A stretch of 40,277 nucleotides of DNA from DASWHR01 sp036398095 (GTDB taxonomy: Bacteria; Actinomycetota; AC-67). The number at the start of each line of letters is the position of its first letter. Position 1 is the stretch's first letter. Shown here piece after piece: positions 31,259 to 40,054 of this stretch. The translations under genes were made by a program, and so were the position numbers. Below the pieces are notes generated by a model. The model was not told the DNA's origin. It did not search any database and saw nothing but the letters and a program-made list of their open reading frames with translations. The stretch covers positions 1 through 40,277 of the forward strand of contig DASWHR010000080.1 of NCBI GenBank assembly GCA_036398095.1. The letters run 5' to 3'.

Positions 31259-31270
31259 GGGAACGTTCCC
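31259..31270. promoter_or_regulatory. 12-base perfect palindrome, GGGAACGTTCCC
   Basis: Lies 3 bases after the terminator, 203 bases upstream of the receptor gene. It could be an operator for the transporter operon. The rest of the 31271-31473 gap holds a TAGAAT that might be a -10 box (31357-31362) and a GAGGGAGG ribosome site before the next start. Confidence 0.3.
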
Positions 31271-31473
31271 TTGTTGGGCCGCTTCGGGCGTGTCAGGATC
31301 GAAATGACTGCGAACACGCCGAGTGACCGAACTTAAAGGATTCGATGCTTCTTCCATAGAATTGAACCCGGAACTACGAGTCGGGTGATTTCGCGTCAGC
31401 GAACCCGTCCGGCCGCCGCCGAAACCCCCTTCAATCTCGGCGCGGCAGGATCGGCGAGAGGGAGGCAACGACG

Positions 31474-32952
31474 ATGAGGCGTGCCGGACGTTTCGACCGC
31501 AGGATCGTTCTGTGCGTGGTCTTGGGCCTGATCGGGACCGCATGCACGATCCAAGCGCCGCGCATCGTTCTGCAGGGCTCCGGCGGCGGCGAAGCCGTCC
31601 CCGGCGTCGTCGCGACCGGATCGACCGACGGAACCACCGTCGCCGGGACCAAGATCGGCGGCGGCAGCATCGGCGGTGGCGGCAGCGGACCCATCGTCGC
31701 GGACGACTCCTGCAAGGGCAAAGCGACCGACGTCGGCATCACCGCGACCAGCATCAAACTCGGCTCCACGTTCGCGATCTCCGGTCCGGTGTCGAACATC
31801 TCGGGACCGATCCTCAAAGGCGTGCAGGCATACCTGAACGAGGTCAACGCCAACGGCGGCGTGAACGGTCGCAAGATCGAGTTCAAGTACTACGACGACG
31901 GCTGGGACGCGCAGCGCGGCAAGTCCAAGATCAAGCAGCTCGTCGAGCAGGACAAAGTCTTCATGCTCGTATCGGTGCCGTCCTCGAACGGGCTCGACGC
32001 CGCGTCCGGCTACCTCGATCAGAAGAAGGTTCCGGTCCTTGGGACCTCCGGCCTGATCGAGACGCAGTTCAAGGCGCACATGCAATGGCCGGTCGGCACC
32101 TCGTCGCGCAGTGCGGCGCGCATCGGACTGATCAGCGCCACCCAAAGACTCCAAGCGAAGACGTTCGGGATCGTGTGGCTGGACCTGCTTGCCGGCTACG
32201 AGGCGCGGGACGCGATCTTGGATGCGGCGAAGCGCGGCTTCCAAGGCTTGAACGAAAAGTCGATCGTCGCGGATCGCCGGATCAGCATCTCGGAGCCGTC
32301 ATTCGAGTCGGTCTGGAACGATGTGCAGAACCAGGCGCGAAAGAACGGCGTGGCGAGCGGCCGTCCCGACTACATCGTGCTGGCCATCGATCCGACAAAC
32401 GCGATCAAAGCGATGCAGGCCGCGGAGCGGCTCGGCTTCCGTCCCGCGAAGGGATGGGGCGGCGCCGCTCCCCTCTTCCTGGACCTGGTGCTGCGCGACG
32501 CGCCCTACGCCGTCAAGACGGGGTTGGAGGCCGGGACGGCCTTCTTCCCGCCGGTCGGCCAGTTCGCAAACCAGCCGGCTGTGAAGAAATACGTGCAGGT
32601 CGTGCGCAAGTACTTCGCCGACGTCGACCTGAACAACCCGTACCTGCAGGGCGGCTACACCGGAGCGGCGCTGGCGGTGGACGTGCTCGAGAAGGTCGGC
32701 ACGTGCGTCACGCGCGACCGGGTTATTCAAGTCGCGAACTCGCTGACCAACCATTCGCCGGCGGGGCTGACCAACCCGATGACGTTCCGGCCGATCGGCG
32801 TGGGGCCCGCGCATTACGGCAACACCTACGGCCTGGTCGTCCAGGCGGTCCCGAACGGAACCGCCGGGTGCACCCGCTCGATCGGATGCTGGAACGTCGT
32901 TCCGGCAAGCGGAAGCGATCCCTTCTACAAAGACCCGACGCCCGGCCGGTAG
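31474..32952 (+). CDS. ABC transporter substrate-binding lipoprotein, LivK type
   Basis: 492 residues. A signal peptide with a lipobox-like GTAC (Cys24) is followed by a Gly/Ser/Thr-rich linker to about residue 80 and a type I periplasmic-binding domain (Peripla_BP_6) with IKLGSTFAISGPVSNISGPILKGVQAYLNEVNANGGVNGRKIE and YLDQKKVPVLGTSGLIE. Relatives bind branched-chain amino acids, amides, urea or aromatic acids; the ligand here is not predictable. The long flexible linker would let the receptor reach through the cell wall. It heads the operon with livH, livM-livG and livF, 16 bases before livH. AGGGAGG precedes the ATG. Confidence 0.9.
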   Translation: MRRAGRFDRRIVLCVVLGLIGTACTIQAPRIVLQGSGGGEAVPGVVATGSTDGTTVAGTKIGGGSIGGGGSGPIVADDSCKGKATDVGITATSIKLGSTFAISGPVSNISGPILKGVQAYLNEVNANGGVNGRKIEFKYYDDGWDAQRGKSKIKQLVEQDKVFMLVSVPSSNGLDAASGYLDQKKVPVLGTSGLIETQFKAHMQWPVGTSSRSAARIGLISATQRLQAKTFGIVWLDLLAGYEARDAILDAAKRGFQGLNEKSIVADRRISISEPSFESVWNDVQNQARKNGVASGRPDYIVLAIDPTNAIKAMQAAERLGFRPAKGWGGAAPLFLDLVLRDAPYAVKTGLEAGTAFFPPVGQFANQPAVKKYVQVVRKYFADVDLNNPYLQGGYTGAALAVDVLEKVGTCVTRDRVIQVANSLTNHSPAGLTNPMTFRPIGVGPAHYGNTYGLVVQAVPNGTAGCTRSIGCWNVVPASGSDPFYKDPTPGR

Positions 32953-32968
32953 GGAGAGGCACGAGACC

Positions 32969-33880
32969 ATGAAGTTCTATATCCAGAACATCATCCTCGG
33001 TCTGCCGATCGGCGTGATCTGGGCGCTGCTCGCGACGAGCGTCGTGATGATCTATCGCGCGTCCCGCGTGCTGAACCTGGCCGTCGGCGGCATCAGCATG
33101 ATCTCGGCGTACATGTTGTTCCAGATGGCCAACAGCGAGCGGTGGGGCTGGCCGCTGCCGGTCGCCGTCGTGGTCGCGATCCTGTTCGCCGCCGCGATCG
33201 GCTACGTGATCGAACGGCTGCTCCTGCGGCCGCTGCGCGACCGCCCGACGCTGGTGTCGGTGATCATGACGATCGGCGTGCTTGCGCTCACGACCGAGAT
33301 CGCCTCGCAGGTCTGGAGCGTGGACCGGCAGCCCGCACCGAACCTGCTCCCGACCGGCGCGATCCGTTTCTGGGGCATCGCGCTCGGCATCGACCAGATC
33401 CTGACGTTTTTCATCACGCTCGCGATCGTCGGCGTGGTCATCTATCTGTTCCGCGCGACGACGCTCGGTGTGGCGATGCGCGCTGTGTCCGACGACCGCC
33501 GGGCCGCCGCGCTGATGGGCGTTCCCGTGGACCGCGTCTCCAGCATGACCTGGATCATCGGGTCGGTGCTCGGCGCGGTGAGCGGCATCCTCGTCGCCCC
33601 GCAGATCGGGCTCACGCCGCTCGGCATGGTTTTCCAATCGATTCCGGCGCTGGCCGCGGCGCTGTTCGGCGGCCTGGTTTCGATCGAGCTGGCATTCATC
33701 GGCGCGATGGTGCTGGGCGTGATGTGGTCCGTGCTTCCCGGCGTCGAGCTGGGAGCGTGGCGGCTCCACGATCACGTGATCGGCGTGCAGCAGATCGCGA
33801 TCTTCGCGCTCGTGGTGCTCTTCTTGGTGTTGCGCTGGCAGACACTGTTCGGTTCGGCCGCCAAGGAAGAGGAGATCTGA
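32969..33880 (+). CDS. livH: Branched-chain amino acid-type ABC permease, LivH
   Basis: 303 residues, eight predicted membrane helices, normal length. The family strings include GVIWALLATSVVMIYRASRVLNLAVGGISMISAY, RPTLVSVIMTIGVLALTTEIA and the EAA-like loop with ATTLGVAMRAVSDDRRAAALMGVPVDRVSSMTWIIG. It pairs with LivM in the membrane. The stop codon shares its A with the next ATG (TGATG), so the two permease genes are coupled. GGGAGAGG precedes the ATG. Confidence 0.95.
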   Translation: MKFYIQNIILGLPIGVIWALLATSVVMIYRASRVLNLAVGGISMISAYMLFQMANSERWGWPLPVAVVVAILFAAAIGYVIERLLLRPLRDRPTLVSVIMTIGVLALTTEIASQVWSVDRQPAPNLLPTGAIRFWGIALGIDQILTFFITLAIVGVVIYLFRATTLGVAMRAVSDDRRAAALMGVPVDRVSSMTWIIGSVLGAVSGILVAPQIGLTPLGMVFQSIPALAAALFGGLVSIELAFIGAMVLGVMWSVLPGVELGAWRLHDHVIGVQQIAIFALVVLFLVLRWQTLFGSAAKEEEI

Positions 33881-35826
33881 TGGCGATCGCCGTCCGCGCC
33901 CCCGCCAAGCCGTCGATCCTGGTCCGGCAACCCCGACTTCGAACCGTCGGCCTGCTGGCGCTGATCGTCGCGCCGTGGGTGATGCCGGCGCAGCCGTGGT
34001 CGTCGATGGCCGTCGCCGCCGCGATCCAATCGCTCGCCTTGATCTCGCTGGTGGTGCTCACCGGCTGGGTCGGGCAGATCTCGCTCGCGCAGGCGGCGAT
34101 CATGGGCGTCGGCGCGTTCAGCGCGGCGCAGGCGACCAATCATCTCGGCTTGGACTTCCCCTTTCACGTTCCCGTCGCCGGGCTTGCGGCCGCCGGCACC
34201 GCCGTGGTGATCGGCCTGCCGGCGCTGCGCATCAAAGGGCTGTATCTGGCGATCGCGACGCTCGCGTTCCAGTGGATGCTGGAAGAGAGCCTTCTGCAGA
34301 TGCATTGGTTCTCGGGCGGGTTCAACGGCGTGACGATCCCCAATCCGACGATCGCGACCTACTCGCTCGCCGATGAGCGCCTCTTTTCCTACTTCGCGTG
34401 GGGCATCGCCGTGCTGCTGATCCTTCTGGTAGCGAACATGCGCGACTCCAAGACCGGACGCGCATGGTTCGCGATCCGAGGCAGCGAGATCGCGGCGCGC
34501 TCGATGGGCATCAACGTCACTCGCTACAAGCTGCTCGCCTTCGCCGTCAGCGGGTTCGTGATCGGCGTTGCCGGCTCGCTCAAGCTCAACACCGTCGGCT
34601 CGGCGACGCCCCTTCAGTACCTGTTCCCGTTCTCGATCACGTTCCTCGCGCTCGCCGTCCTCGGCGGCATCGGCTCGCTGGCCGGCGCGGTCACGATCGC
34701 ATCGCTGTTCATCTTCCTCCAGGACTTCGGGTTCCCGCAGATCGCGCCCGGCTTGGCGCAGAAGGGCGCGCTGCCGATCCTCGCCGCCGCGCTGCTCGTC
34801 GTGCAGTTGATCACCAATCCCGGCGGTCTGGCTGCGACGAAAGAGAAGATGAAAGAGGACATGGCCAAACGGCATCTGCGAAAGAAGATGCGCGAGGCAC
34901 GCAAGCATCCCGGCGGCGCGGCCGCGGCCGTCGCGACGGCTTCGCTCGACGAGGCTCGCACCAGCGTCACGGTCGCCGATCCCGACCTGGACGCGCGCCT
35001 GGCCGAGCGGCTCGCGATTCGAGGCGAGCGCACCGCGCGGGTGGAATCGCCGGCGCTGCTCAACGCCGAAGGGGTGACGGTGCGCTTCGGTGGTGTCGTC
35101 GCCAACGACGGCGTGAACCTTCAGGTCCGGCGGGGCGAGATCACCGGCCTGATCGGACCCAACGGAGCCGGCAAGACCACGCTGTTCAACACGCTCAACG
35201 GACTGATCGCGCCCGACGAAGGGCGGATTAGCTTTGCCGGCCGCGACGTGACCGCGATCCCCACACACGAACGGGCCGCGATGGGCATGGCCCGCACGTT
35301 TCAGATCATGCGGCTGTTTCCCCGCTTGACCGTCTTCGAAAATGTCATGGTCGGCACTCACTTGCAAAACTCGGCCGGCGTCGCATCCAACGTGCTGATG
35401 CTGCCGCGCAGCCGCGGCGAGGACGCGCGTTTGCGCGACCGGGTGCAAGAGACGCTCGCGCTGCTCGGCATCGACCATCTCGCCGACGAGCGAGTCGCCG
35501 GGATGCCGTTCGGAATCCTGCGGCTGGTAGAGCTGTCCCGCGCGCTGGTCGCCTCGCCGCAACTGTTGCTGCTCGACGAGCCGGCCTCGGGTCTGGACGT
35601 TTCCGAAACCGACGCCTTCGCCGAACACCTGATGCGCATCCGCGACGAGATGGGTCCTACCATCCTGCTGATCGAGCACGACATGCGCTTGGTGATGATG
35701 GTCTCCGACTACGTCTATGTGCTCGAGTTCGGAAAGAACCTCGCCGAAGGTGTGCCGTCAGAAGTGCAACGCAACCCGGATGTGATTGCCGCCTACCTCG
35801 GCGGAGAGGGGGTCACCCTTGGCTAG
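33880..35826 (+). CDS. LivM-LivG fusion: permease joined to ATPase
   Basis: 648 residues. Residues 1-318 are a LivM permease (GWVGQISLAQAAIMGVGAF, GLYLAIATLAF and the EAA loop AIRGSEIAARSMGINVTRYKLLAF). A strongly basic stretch (321-343) and an Ala-rich linker to about 390 lead into a LivG ATPase: Walker A GPNGAGKTT at 426-434, Q loop TFQIMRLFP, signature region MPFGILRLVELSRAL (family form without LSGG), Walker B LLLLDEP at 562-568 and the switch His600. LivM and LivG are usually separate proteins; a fusion fixes a 1:1 ratio with the second ATPase LivF. No stop, frameshift or ribosome site is seen at the junction. Confidence 0.93.
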   Translation: MAIAVRAPAKPSILVRQPRLRTVGLLALIVAPWVMPAQPWSSMAVAAAIQSLALISLVVLTGWVGQISLAQAAIMGVGAFSAAQATNHLGLDFPFHVPVAGLAAAGTAVVIGLPALRIKGLYLAIATLAFQWMLEESLLQMHWFSGGFNGVTIPNPTIATYSLADERLFSYFAWGIAVLLILLVANMRDSKTGRAWFAIRGSEIAARSMGINVTRYKLLAFAVSGFVIGVAGSLKLNTVGSATPLQYLFPFSITFLALAVLGGIGSLAGAVTIASLFIFLQDFGFPQIAPGLAQKGALPILAAALLVVQLITNPGGLAATKEKMKEDMAKRHLRKKMREARKHPGGAAAAVATASLDEARTSVTVADPDLDARLAERLAIRGERTARVESPALLNAEGVTVRFGGVVANDGVNLQVRRGEITGLIGPNGAGKTTLFNTLNGLIAPDEGRISFAGRDVTAIPTHERAAMGMARTFQIMRLFPRLTVFENVMVGTHLQNSAGVASNVLMLPRSRGEDARLRDRVQETLALLGIDHLADERVAGMPFGILRLVELSRALVASPQLLLLDEPASGLDVSETDAFAEHLMRIRDEMGPTILLIEHDMRLVMMVSDYVYVLEFGKNLAEGVPSEVQRNPDVIAAYLGGEGVTLG

Positions 35827-36673
35827 CGTCCTGCCGGCGACGGACCCGCTCCTTCGCGTCGAGGCGATCGACGTCTACTACGGCCACGTGCAAGCGCTGC
35901 GCGGCGTGTCGCTGGAGATCTATCCGGGCGAGCTGGTCGCGCTCGTCGGCGCGAACGGCGCCGGCAAGACCACCACGCTGCGCGCGATCTCGGGATTGCT
36001 GAGGCCGGTGGTCGGCCACGTCATGTTCGACGGGAAGCGGACCGACACGCTCTCGCCGGAGAAGGTCGTCGCGATGGGCGTTTCTCATCTGCCGGAAGGC
36101 CGCGGGATCTTCCCGTCGCTGACGGTGTTCGAAAACCTCCAGATGGGCTTCTACACCAAGCGCGGCGACCGAAAGTCGTTTGCGCACGGCGTCGAGCAGA
36201 TGGTCGAGCTGTTCCCGCGCCTCGGCGAACGCCTCCAGCAAGCCGCCGGGACCATGTCCGGGGGTGAGCAGCAGATGCTCGCGCTGGCTCGCGCGCTCCT
36301 GCCCGGTCCGCGGCTGCTGATGATCGACGAGCTTTCGCTCGGGCTCGCGCCGGTGATCGTGCAGATGCTCTTCGAGCGGCTCAAGGCGATCAACGAGTCG
36401 GGGACGACGGTGCTCTTGGTCGAGCAGTACGTGAACCTGGCGCTGCAGGTCGCCGACCGCGCCTACGTGCTCGAAAAGGGACGCGTCGCGTTGTCGGGCT
36501 CGGCCGACGACTTGGCTCGCGACAGCGAGATCGTCCGCTCGACCTACCTCGGCGGACACGCACCCGTCGCCCAGGCGCCCGCGAAAAAGCCGGTTGAAAA
36601 GAAGCCCGTTTCGGCCACCAAGAAGAAGACGACATCGAAGAAGCCGGCAAAAGCAACGTCGAAGGCAACGTAG
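35819..36673 (+). CDS. livF: Branched-chain amino acid-type ABC ATPase, LivF, with lysine-rich tail
   Basis: 284 residues from the TTG at 35819, which overlaps the fusion's stop by 8 bases and has GGAGAGGGGG just upstream; an ATG at 35786 is less likely. Walker A GANGAGKTT, HLPEGRGIFPSLTVFENL, signature MSGGEQQMLALARAL and Walker B LLMIDEL give a complete LivF ATPase up to about residue 247. The last 37 residues are a Lys/Ala/Pro/Thr tail with KKPVEKKPVSATKKKTT and SKKPAKATSKAT, like histone-H1-type bacterial tails. This is absent from ordinary LivF. It may bind acidic lipids, nucleic acid or the neighbouring secreted system's membrane part; function unknown. Confidence 0.93.
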   Translation: MASVLPATDPLLRVEAIDVYYGHVQALRGVSLEIYPGELVALVGANGAGKTTTLRAISGLLRPVVGHVMFDGKRTDTLSPEKVVAMGVSHLPEGRGIFPSLTVFENLQMGFYTKRGDRKSFAHGVEQMVELFPRLGERLQQAAGTMSGGEQQMLALARALLPGPRLLMIDELSLGLAPVIVQMLFERLKAINESGTTVLLVEQYVNLALQVADRAYVLEKGRVALSGSADDLARDSEIVRSTYLGGHAPVAQAPAKKPVEKKPVSATKKKTTSKKPAKATSKAT

Positions 36674-36685
36674 GAGGAACGCGCG

Positions 36686-38470
36686 ATGGGTCTGATGACG
36701 AAGCGCACCACGGCCGCGAAGCGGCGTTGGTGGCGCGCCGCCGCGCTCGCCATGGTCGCATTGTTCACGTGGTCGTTCGTCGCATCGCCGAACACGGCCG
36801 CCTCGAACGCCGCCGACGAGGAAGAGATCATCGAACCGGCGCTGGCGGCCTATCACACCCTCGCCGACGCCGCGCCGATCCGCGGCCTGGTCGACCATCA
36901 GACCTATCTCGTCTCGTCCGAGCCGGCCGTCGCGCGCTCGACCAGCGAGGTCTCGCTTCCCTCGCAAGCGGCGTCCACGTCGTGGCTGGCCGACCTCGGC
37001 ACCGTCAACGGCCTGCACGGCACCACGACCGGAAACAAGGTTCCGACCGAGACCACGGCCACGCAGCCGGGCGGCGATCCCGAGCAGGAATTTGCGATGC
37101 AGCGCGGCTCACTCGGCAACGACGAGCTGTTCCAGTTCGGCGCCGGCGTCTCGCGCGCGACGGCCGAACGGTCCAACCGTCCGCGCGGCTTCGGCCACTC
37201 CTACCTTGCGAACCTGGCGCTTCTGCCGGCGCCGGGAACCGCCGACGCGCCGCCGGGCAGCTACGACCCGCAGGCCGACGCCGACAAAGAGAAAGAGAAT
37301 CCGCCGAGCCCCGGCGCCGACGATCCGCAGGCTTATACGCCGAACCCGAAGGCGCAGATGGCGATCCTTTCTATCGGATCCGTGGCGAGCACTGCCGACA
37401 CGTTCCGCGAGGAGTCGAAGGTCGTCTCGATCGCCGTCGCCGAGTTGAACGGCATCAACATCGGCAACCGTACCGCCGACGGTCGCTGCACCAATTGCAT
37501 CACCATCGATTCGATGCGGGTGGAGGCGCGGACCGAATCCGACGGCACCAAAGACGGCGCGCTCGCGAAGTGGCGAGTCCTGATTCACCGCGCCTGCCGC
37601 GTGGCGTTCACCAACGATCCGCAGACCGGCGCGGCCTACGAGGGCGTCCAGTGCCTCAACCCCAACCCCGACGGCTTCGTCGCCGCGATCGAAGGCTCCT
37701 CGGCCGACGACGGCCGCGAAGCGCTCACCGACCCGAACGCGCGCGGCATTCGCCAGATCGAGCAGGCCGAGCGGCTCAACGAGTTGTTCGCTTCGCTCGG
37801 AGACGCGCTCGGCACCGACATCGGCGTCACCCTGCGGGTCGCGACGGAAAAGGAGAACGCGGGCGTCGTCGACAAGGCCGACTACTCGGCCGCCGCCGTC
37901 GCGCGAGGCCTGGTGCTCGAGTTCCGCACCAGCGTCGCGACGACGGTCTTGGACGAGATCGCCGGCAACGAATCGTTGCGGAGCCTGATCCAGGTCGTCG
38001 ACGGCGGCTGCGCGGCCGTGGCCGGCCCCGCCGGCGAGCAGTTGCCGCCGATTCCCCCGCCGGCGAGCGCGGTCGGCGTTCCCGCCGCGTGCGCGACCGG
38101 CGCGCTGCAGGCGGGCCAGACGCAGCGCACCTTGCGGATCGCGTTCGGTCAGGTCCGCGCCGCCAGCAAAGCCGTGCCCGGCGGCGGCGACTTCGGCGGC
38201 GACGACGACACCGGAATCCCGCCGTTCCCCGAGTTCCCGGTCATCGACATCCCCGAGATCGAGATCCCCGAGTTCAACATCCCCGCCGGCGGGGGCGGCA
38301 ACACGACCGTGGTCTCCGGCCTGCAGGGCGGTCCGCTGAAGCTTCGCATCGACTGGTCGTCGATGGGAATCAAGCCGTGGGAGCCAAAAGACTTGGCGAA
38401 GGGCCTGCTCAGCGGCGGGATGGGGCTCGGCGTGTGGGCGCTGGTCCGGCGGCGCCTGCGACTGCTGTAG
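36686..38470 (+). CDS. Large secreted protein of unknown function, transporter-linked
   Basis: 594 residues, AGGAGG before the ATG at 36686, 12 bases after livF. The N-terminus is a Sec signal (KRRWWRAAALAMVALFTWSFVA, cleavage near SNA-AD). The mature part has an Asp/Glu/Pro-rich disordered stretch (about 195-225), a folded middle (225-420) with two CxxC/Cys pairs and SIAVAELNGINIGNRTADGRCTNCITIDSMRVEARTESD, a Pro/Gly/Asp-rich stretch (505-555) with repeated IPEFPVIDIPEIEIPEF, and a C-terminal weak hydrophobic segment ending VWALVRRRLRLL, which looks like a retention anchor. No family is recognised. Cotranscription with the Liv transporter suggests a surface partner of the uptake system. Confidence 0.85.
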   Translation: MGLMTKRTTAAKRRWWRAAALAMVALFTWSFVASPNTAASNAADEEEIIEPALAAYHTLADAAPIRGLVDHQTYLVSSEPAVARSTSEVSLPSQAASTSWLADLGTVNGLHGTTTGNKVPTETTATQPGGDPEQEFAMQRGSLGNDELFQFGAGVSRATAERSNRPRGFGHSYLANLALLPAPGTADAPPGSYDPQADADKEKENPPSPGADDPQAYTPNPKAQMAILSIGSVASTADTFREESKVVSIAVAELNGINIGNRTADGRCTNCITIDSMRVEARTESDGTKDGALAKWRVLIHRACRVAFTNDPQTGAAYEGVQCLNPNPDGFVAAIEGSSADDGREALTDPNARGIRQIEQAERLNELFASLGDALGTDIGVTLRVATEKENAGVVDKADYSAAAVARGLVLEFRTSVATTVLDEIAGNESLRSLIQVVDGGCAAVAGPAGEQLPPIPPPASAVGVPAACATGALQAGQTQRTLRIAFGQVRAASKAVPGGGDFGGDDDTGIPPFPEFPVIDIPEIEIPEFNIPAGGGGNTTVVSGLQGGPLKLRIDWSSMGIKPWEPKDLAKGLLSGGMGLGVWALVRRRLRLL

Positions 38471-38497
38471 CAGGCCACGTTCGACCACGGCAGGTAA

Positions 38498-38515
38498 TGT
38501 ATACTGTGCTGTATA
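38498..38515 (+). promoter_or_regulatory. Promoter/operator of the toxin-antitoxin operon
   Basis: TATACT (38500-38505), a good -10 match, lies 9 bases before the antitoxin ATG, so the leader would be only a few bases. It is overlapped by two direct copies of TGTATA (38498-38503 and 38510-38515) spaced 12 bases apart, about one helical turn, a layout suited to cooperative binding by a ribbon-helix-helix antitoxin. Confidence 0.45.
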
Positions 38516-38766
38516 TGGAGCGGATGCAGGTCTATCTGACGGTGGCCCAGCGGACGGCGCTCGCCAAGAAGGCAAAGGCGCTCGGCGTTCCCGTGGCGGT
38601 CCTTATCCGCCGCGCGGTGGACCGGTTCTTGGGAGTGAACGCCCCCGATGAGGACGTGGACGATGTCCTTCGACGCACGGCCGGTGCGCTCCCGGCCCTT
38701 CACGTCCCTGCGCGCAGCGAGTGGGACAGGGCGTTCGCCGCCGAGGATCCGCCGGACTATGCCTGA
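38515..38766 (+). CDS. vapB: Antitoxin, ribbon-helix-helix type (VapB-like)
   Basis: 83 residues from the ATG at 38515; ATG 38524, preceded by GGAG, is an alternative that begins MQVYLTVAQ. The N-terminal part (VYLTVAQRTALAKKAKALGVPVAVLIRRAVDRFL) is a CopG/Arc-type strand-helix-helix DNA-binding domain. The acidic C-terminus with SEWDRAF should wrap the toxin. It overlaps vapC by 8 bases, as is usual for such pairs. The partner PIN toxin identifies it more than its own sequence does. Confidence 0.82.
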   Translation: MERMQVYLTVAQRTALAKKAKALGVPVAVLIRRAVDRFLGVNAPDEDVDDVLRRTAGALPALHVPARSEWDRAFAAEDPPDYA

Positions 38767-39106
38767 GTTCCTGGTCGATACCGACGTGCTGATCGACCAC
38801 CTGCGCATCGGCTCCGGCCTGCCGACACCGCCGGAGCGGACTGCCTACTCCTCCCTGACCAGGGCCGAGCTGTATGCCGGCCGGCATGTCGACGAGGCCG
38901 TCGTCGATGATCTGCTTTCGATCCTCAGCGAGGTGCCCGTCGACCGGCCGATCGCCGAGGAGGGCGGACGGCTGCGACGCGCCCACGGCATCGGGCTCGC
39001 CGACGCGATCATCGCCGCGACCGCGATCGTCACCGGTCGCACGCTTCTGACTCGCAACGATCGGGATTTTCGTTCGGTGCGCGGGCTTCGGCGCCGGAGC
39101 CCTTGA
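38759..39106 (+). CDS. vapC: PIN-domain ribonuclease toxin, VapC-like
   Basis: 115 residues. The four acidic positions of the PIN fold are present: Asp7 in VDTDVLIDHL, Glu in SSLTRAELYAG (about 40), Asp in IGLADAIIAATA (about 85) and Asp in LLTRNDRDF (about 103). Mg-dependent cleavage of RNA, often tRNA or rRNA, is the family activity; the target is unknown. The normal partner antitoxin lies immediately upstream. The stop is followed without a gap by the ATG of the metallo-hydrolase gene. Confidence 0.93.
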   Translation: MPEFLVDTDVLIDHLRIGSGLPTPPERTAYSSLTRAELYAGRHVDEAVVDDLLSILSEVPVDRPIAEEGGRLRRAHGIGLADAIIAATAIVTGRTLLTRNDRDFRSVRGLRRRSP

Positions 39107-40054
39107 ATGACGCCACCGATCATCCGCTATCCCGACGGCATCATCGCGATCGACTGCGAAATGGCCGGCCACCGCGGTCTCATCGCCGCGTTCGTGATCG
39201 AGGGGCCGAATCCGATCATCGTCGAGACCGGTCCCGCGACCGTGATGCCCGATCTGACCGCCGGCCTGTCCGCGCTCGGGATCGGTCCCGGCGATGCCGC
39301 GACGTTCGTCGGGACCCACATTCACTTGGATCATGCCGGCGCCGGCGGCGACGTCGCCGCGGAGTACCCGTCGGCGATCGTGGCCGTGCACGAGTGGGGC
39401 GTCAAGCACATGGCCGACCCGTCCAAGCTGATGGCCAGCGCCTACCGGGTGTTCGGCGAACGCCTCGACGTGCTGTTCGGGCCGCTCAAACCGGTGCCCG
39501 CCGAGCGGCTCCGCGCGCTCGACGAAGGCGACACCATCGACGCGGGCGGCGGGCGGCACCTGCGCGTGCTCTACACACCCGGTCATGCACGGCACCACAT
39601 CACGCTGCACGATTCGCAGACCGGCGCGCTCTTCGTCGGCGATTCGATGGGCGTGTATCTGCCGGAGGCCGGGATTCTGCGACCGGCCACTCCCCCGCCC
39701 GACTTCGACTTTCATCTGGCGCTCGCCGCGTTGGATCGCTACCGCGAATTGGATCCGGCGACGATCTACTTCTCGCACTTCGGTCCCGCGCCGGCCGGCC
39801 GCGACATGATCGCCGAAGCGCGCCGCAAGTTGATCGAATACGCGAAGATCGTGCGCGAGGCGATGCGCGCGAGCGAGGATCTCGACCACGTCACCGAGCG
39901 GCTCGTCGAGGCCACCGCCGACGAGTACGCCGCCGTGCGAGCCGACCCCGAACTCAGCGCCCGCTTCGACGCCCTGAACGCGTTCCGCTCCTCCGCGGCC
40001 GGGTATCTGCGCTACTTTCAACAGAACCCGGAGGCAGAAATCCCGGACCGCTAA
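39107..40054 (+). CDS. Metallo-beta-lactamase-fold hydrolase
   Basis: 315 residues. The metal motif HIHLDH supplies His71, His73, Asp75 and His76; the other ligands are His in YTPGHARHHITL, Asp in FVGDSMGVYL and His in YFSHFGP. A helical C-terminal extension of about 80 residues (RRKLIEYAKIVREAM and following) caps the active site. The closest general type is a glyoxalase-II/lactonase-like MBL hydrolase without a signal peptide; the substrate is not evident. It follows vapC with no intervening base, so it is probably cotranscribed with the toxin-antitoxin pair, which is uncommon. Confidence 0.88.
   Translation: MTPPIIRYPDGIIAIDCEMAGHRGLIAAFVIEGPNPIIVETGPATVMPDLTAGLSALGIGPGDAATFVGTHIHLDHAGAGGDVAAEYPSAIVAVHEWGVKHMADPSKLMASAYRVFGERLDVLFGPLKPVPAERLRALDEGDTIDAGGGRHLRVLYTPGHARHHITLHDSQTGALFVGDSMGVYLPEAGILRPATPPPDFDFHLALAALDRYRELDPATIYFSHFGPAPAGRDMIAEARRKLIEYAKIVREAMRASEDLDHVTERLVEATADEYAAVRADPELSARFDALNAFRSSAAGYLRYFQQNPEAEIPDR

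Noticed and set aside
33142..33879. Upstream extension of the LivM-LivG frame through livH
   Set aside because: livH is clearly coded in another frame; the fusion starts at the TGATG junction at 33880.
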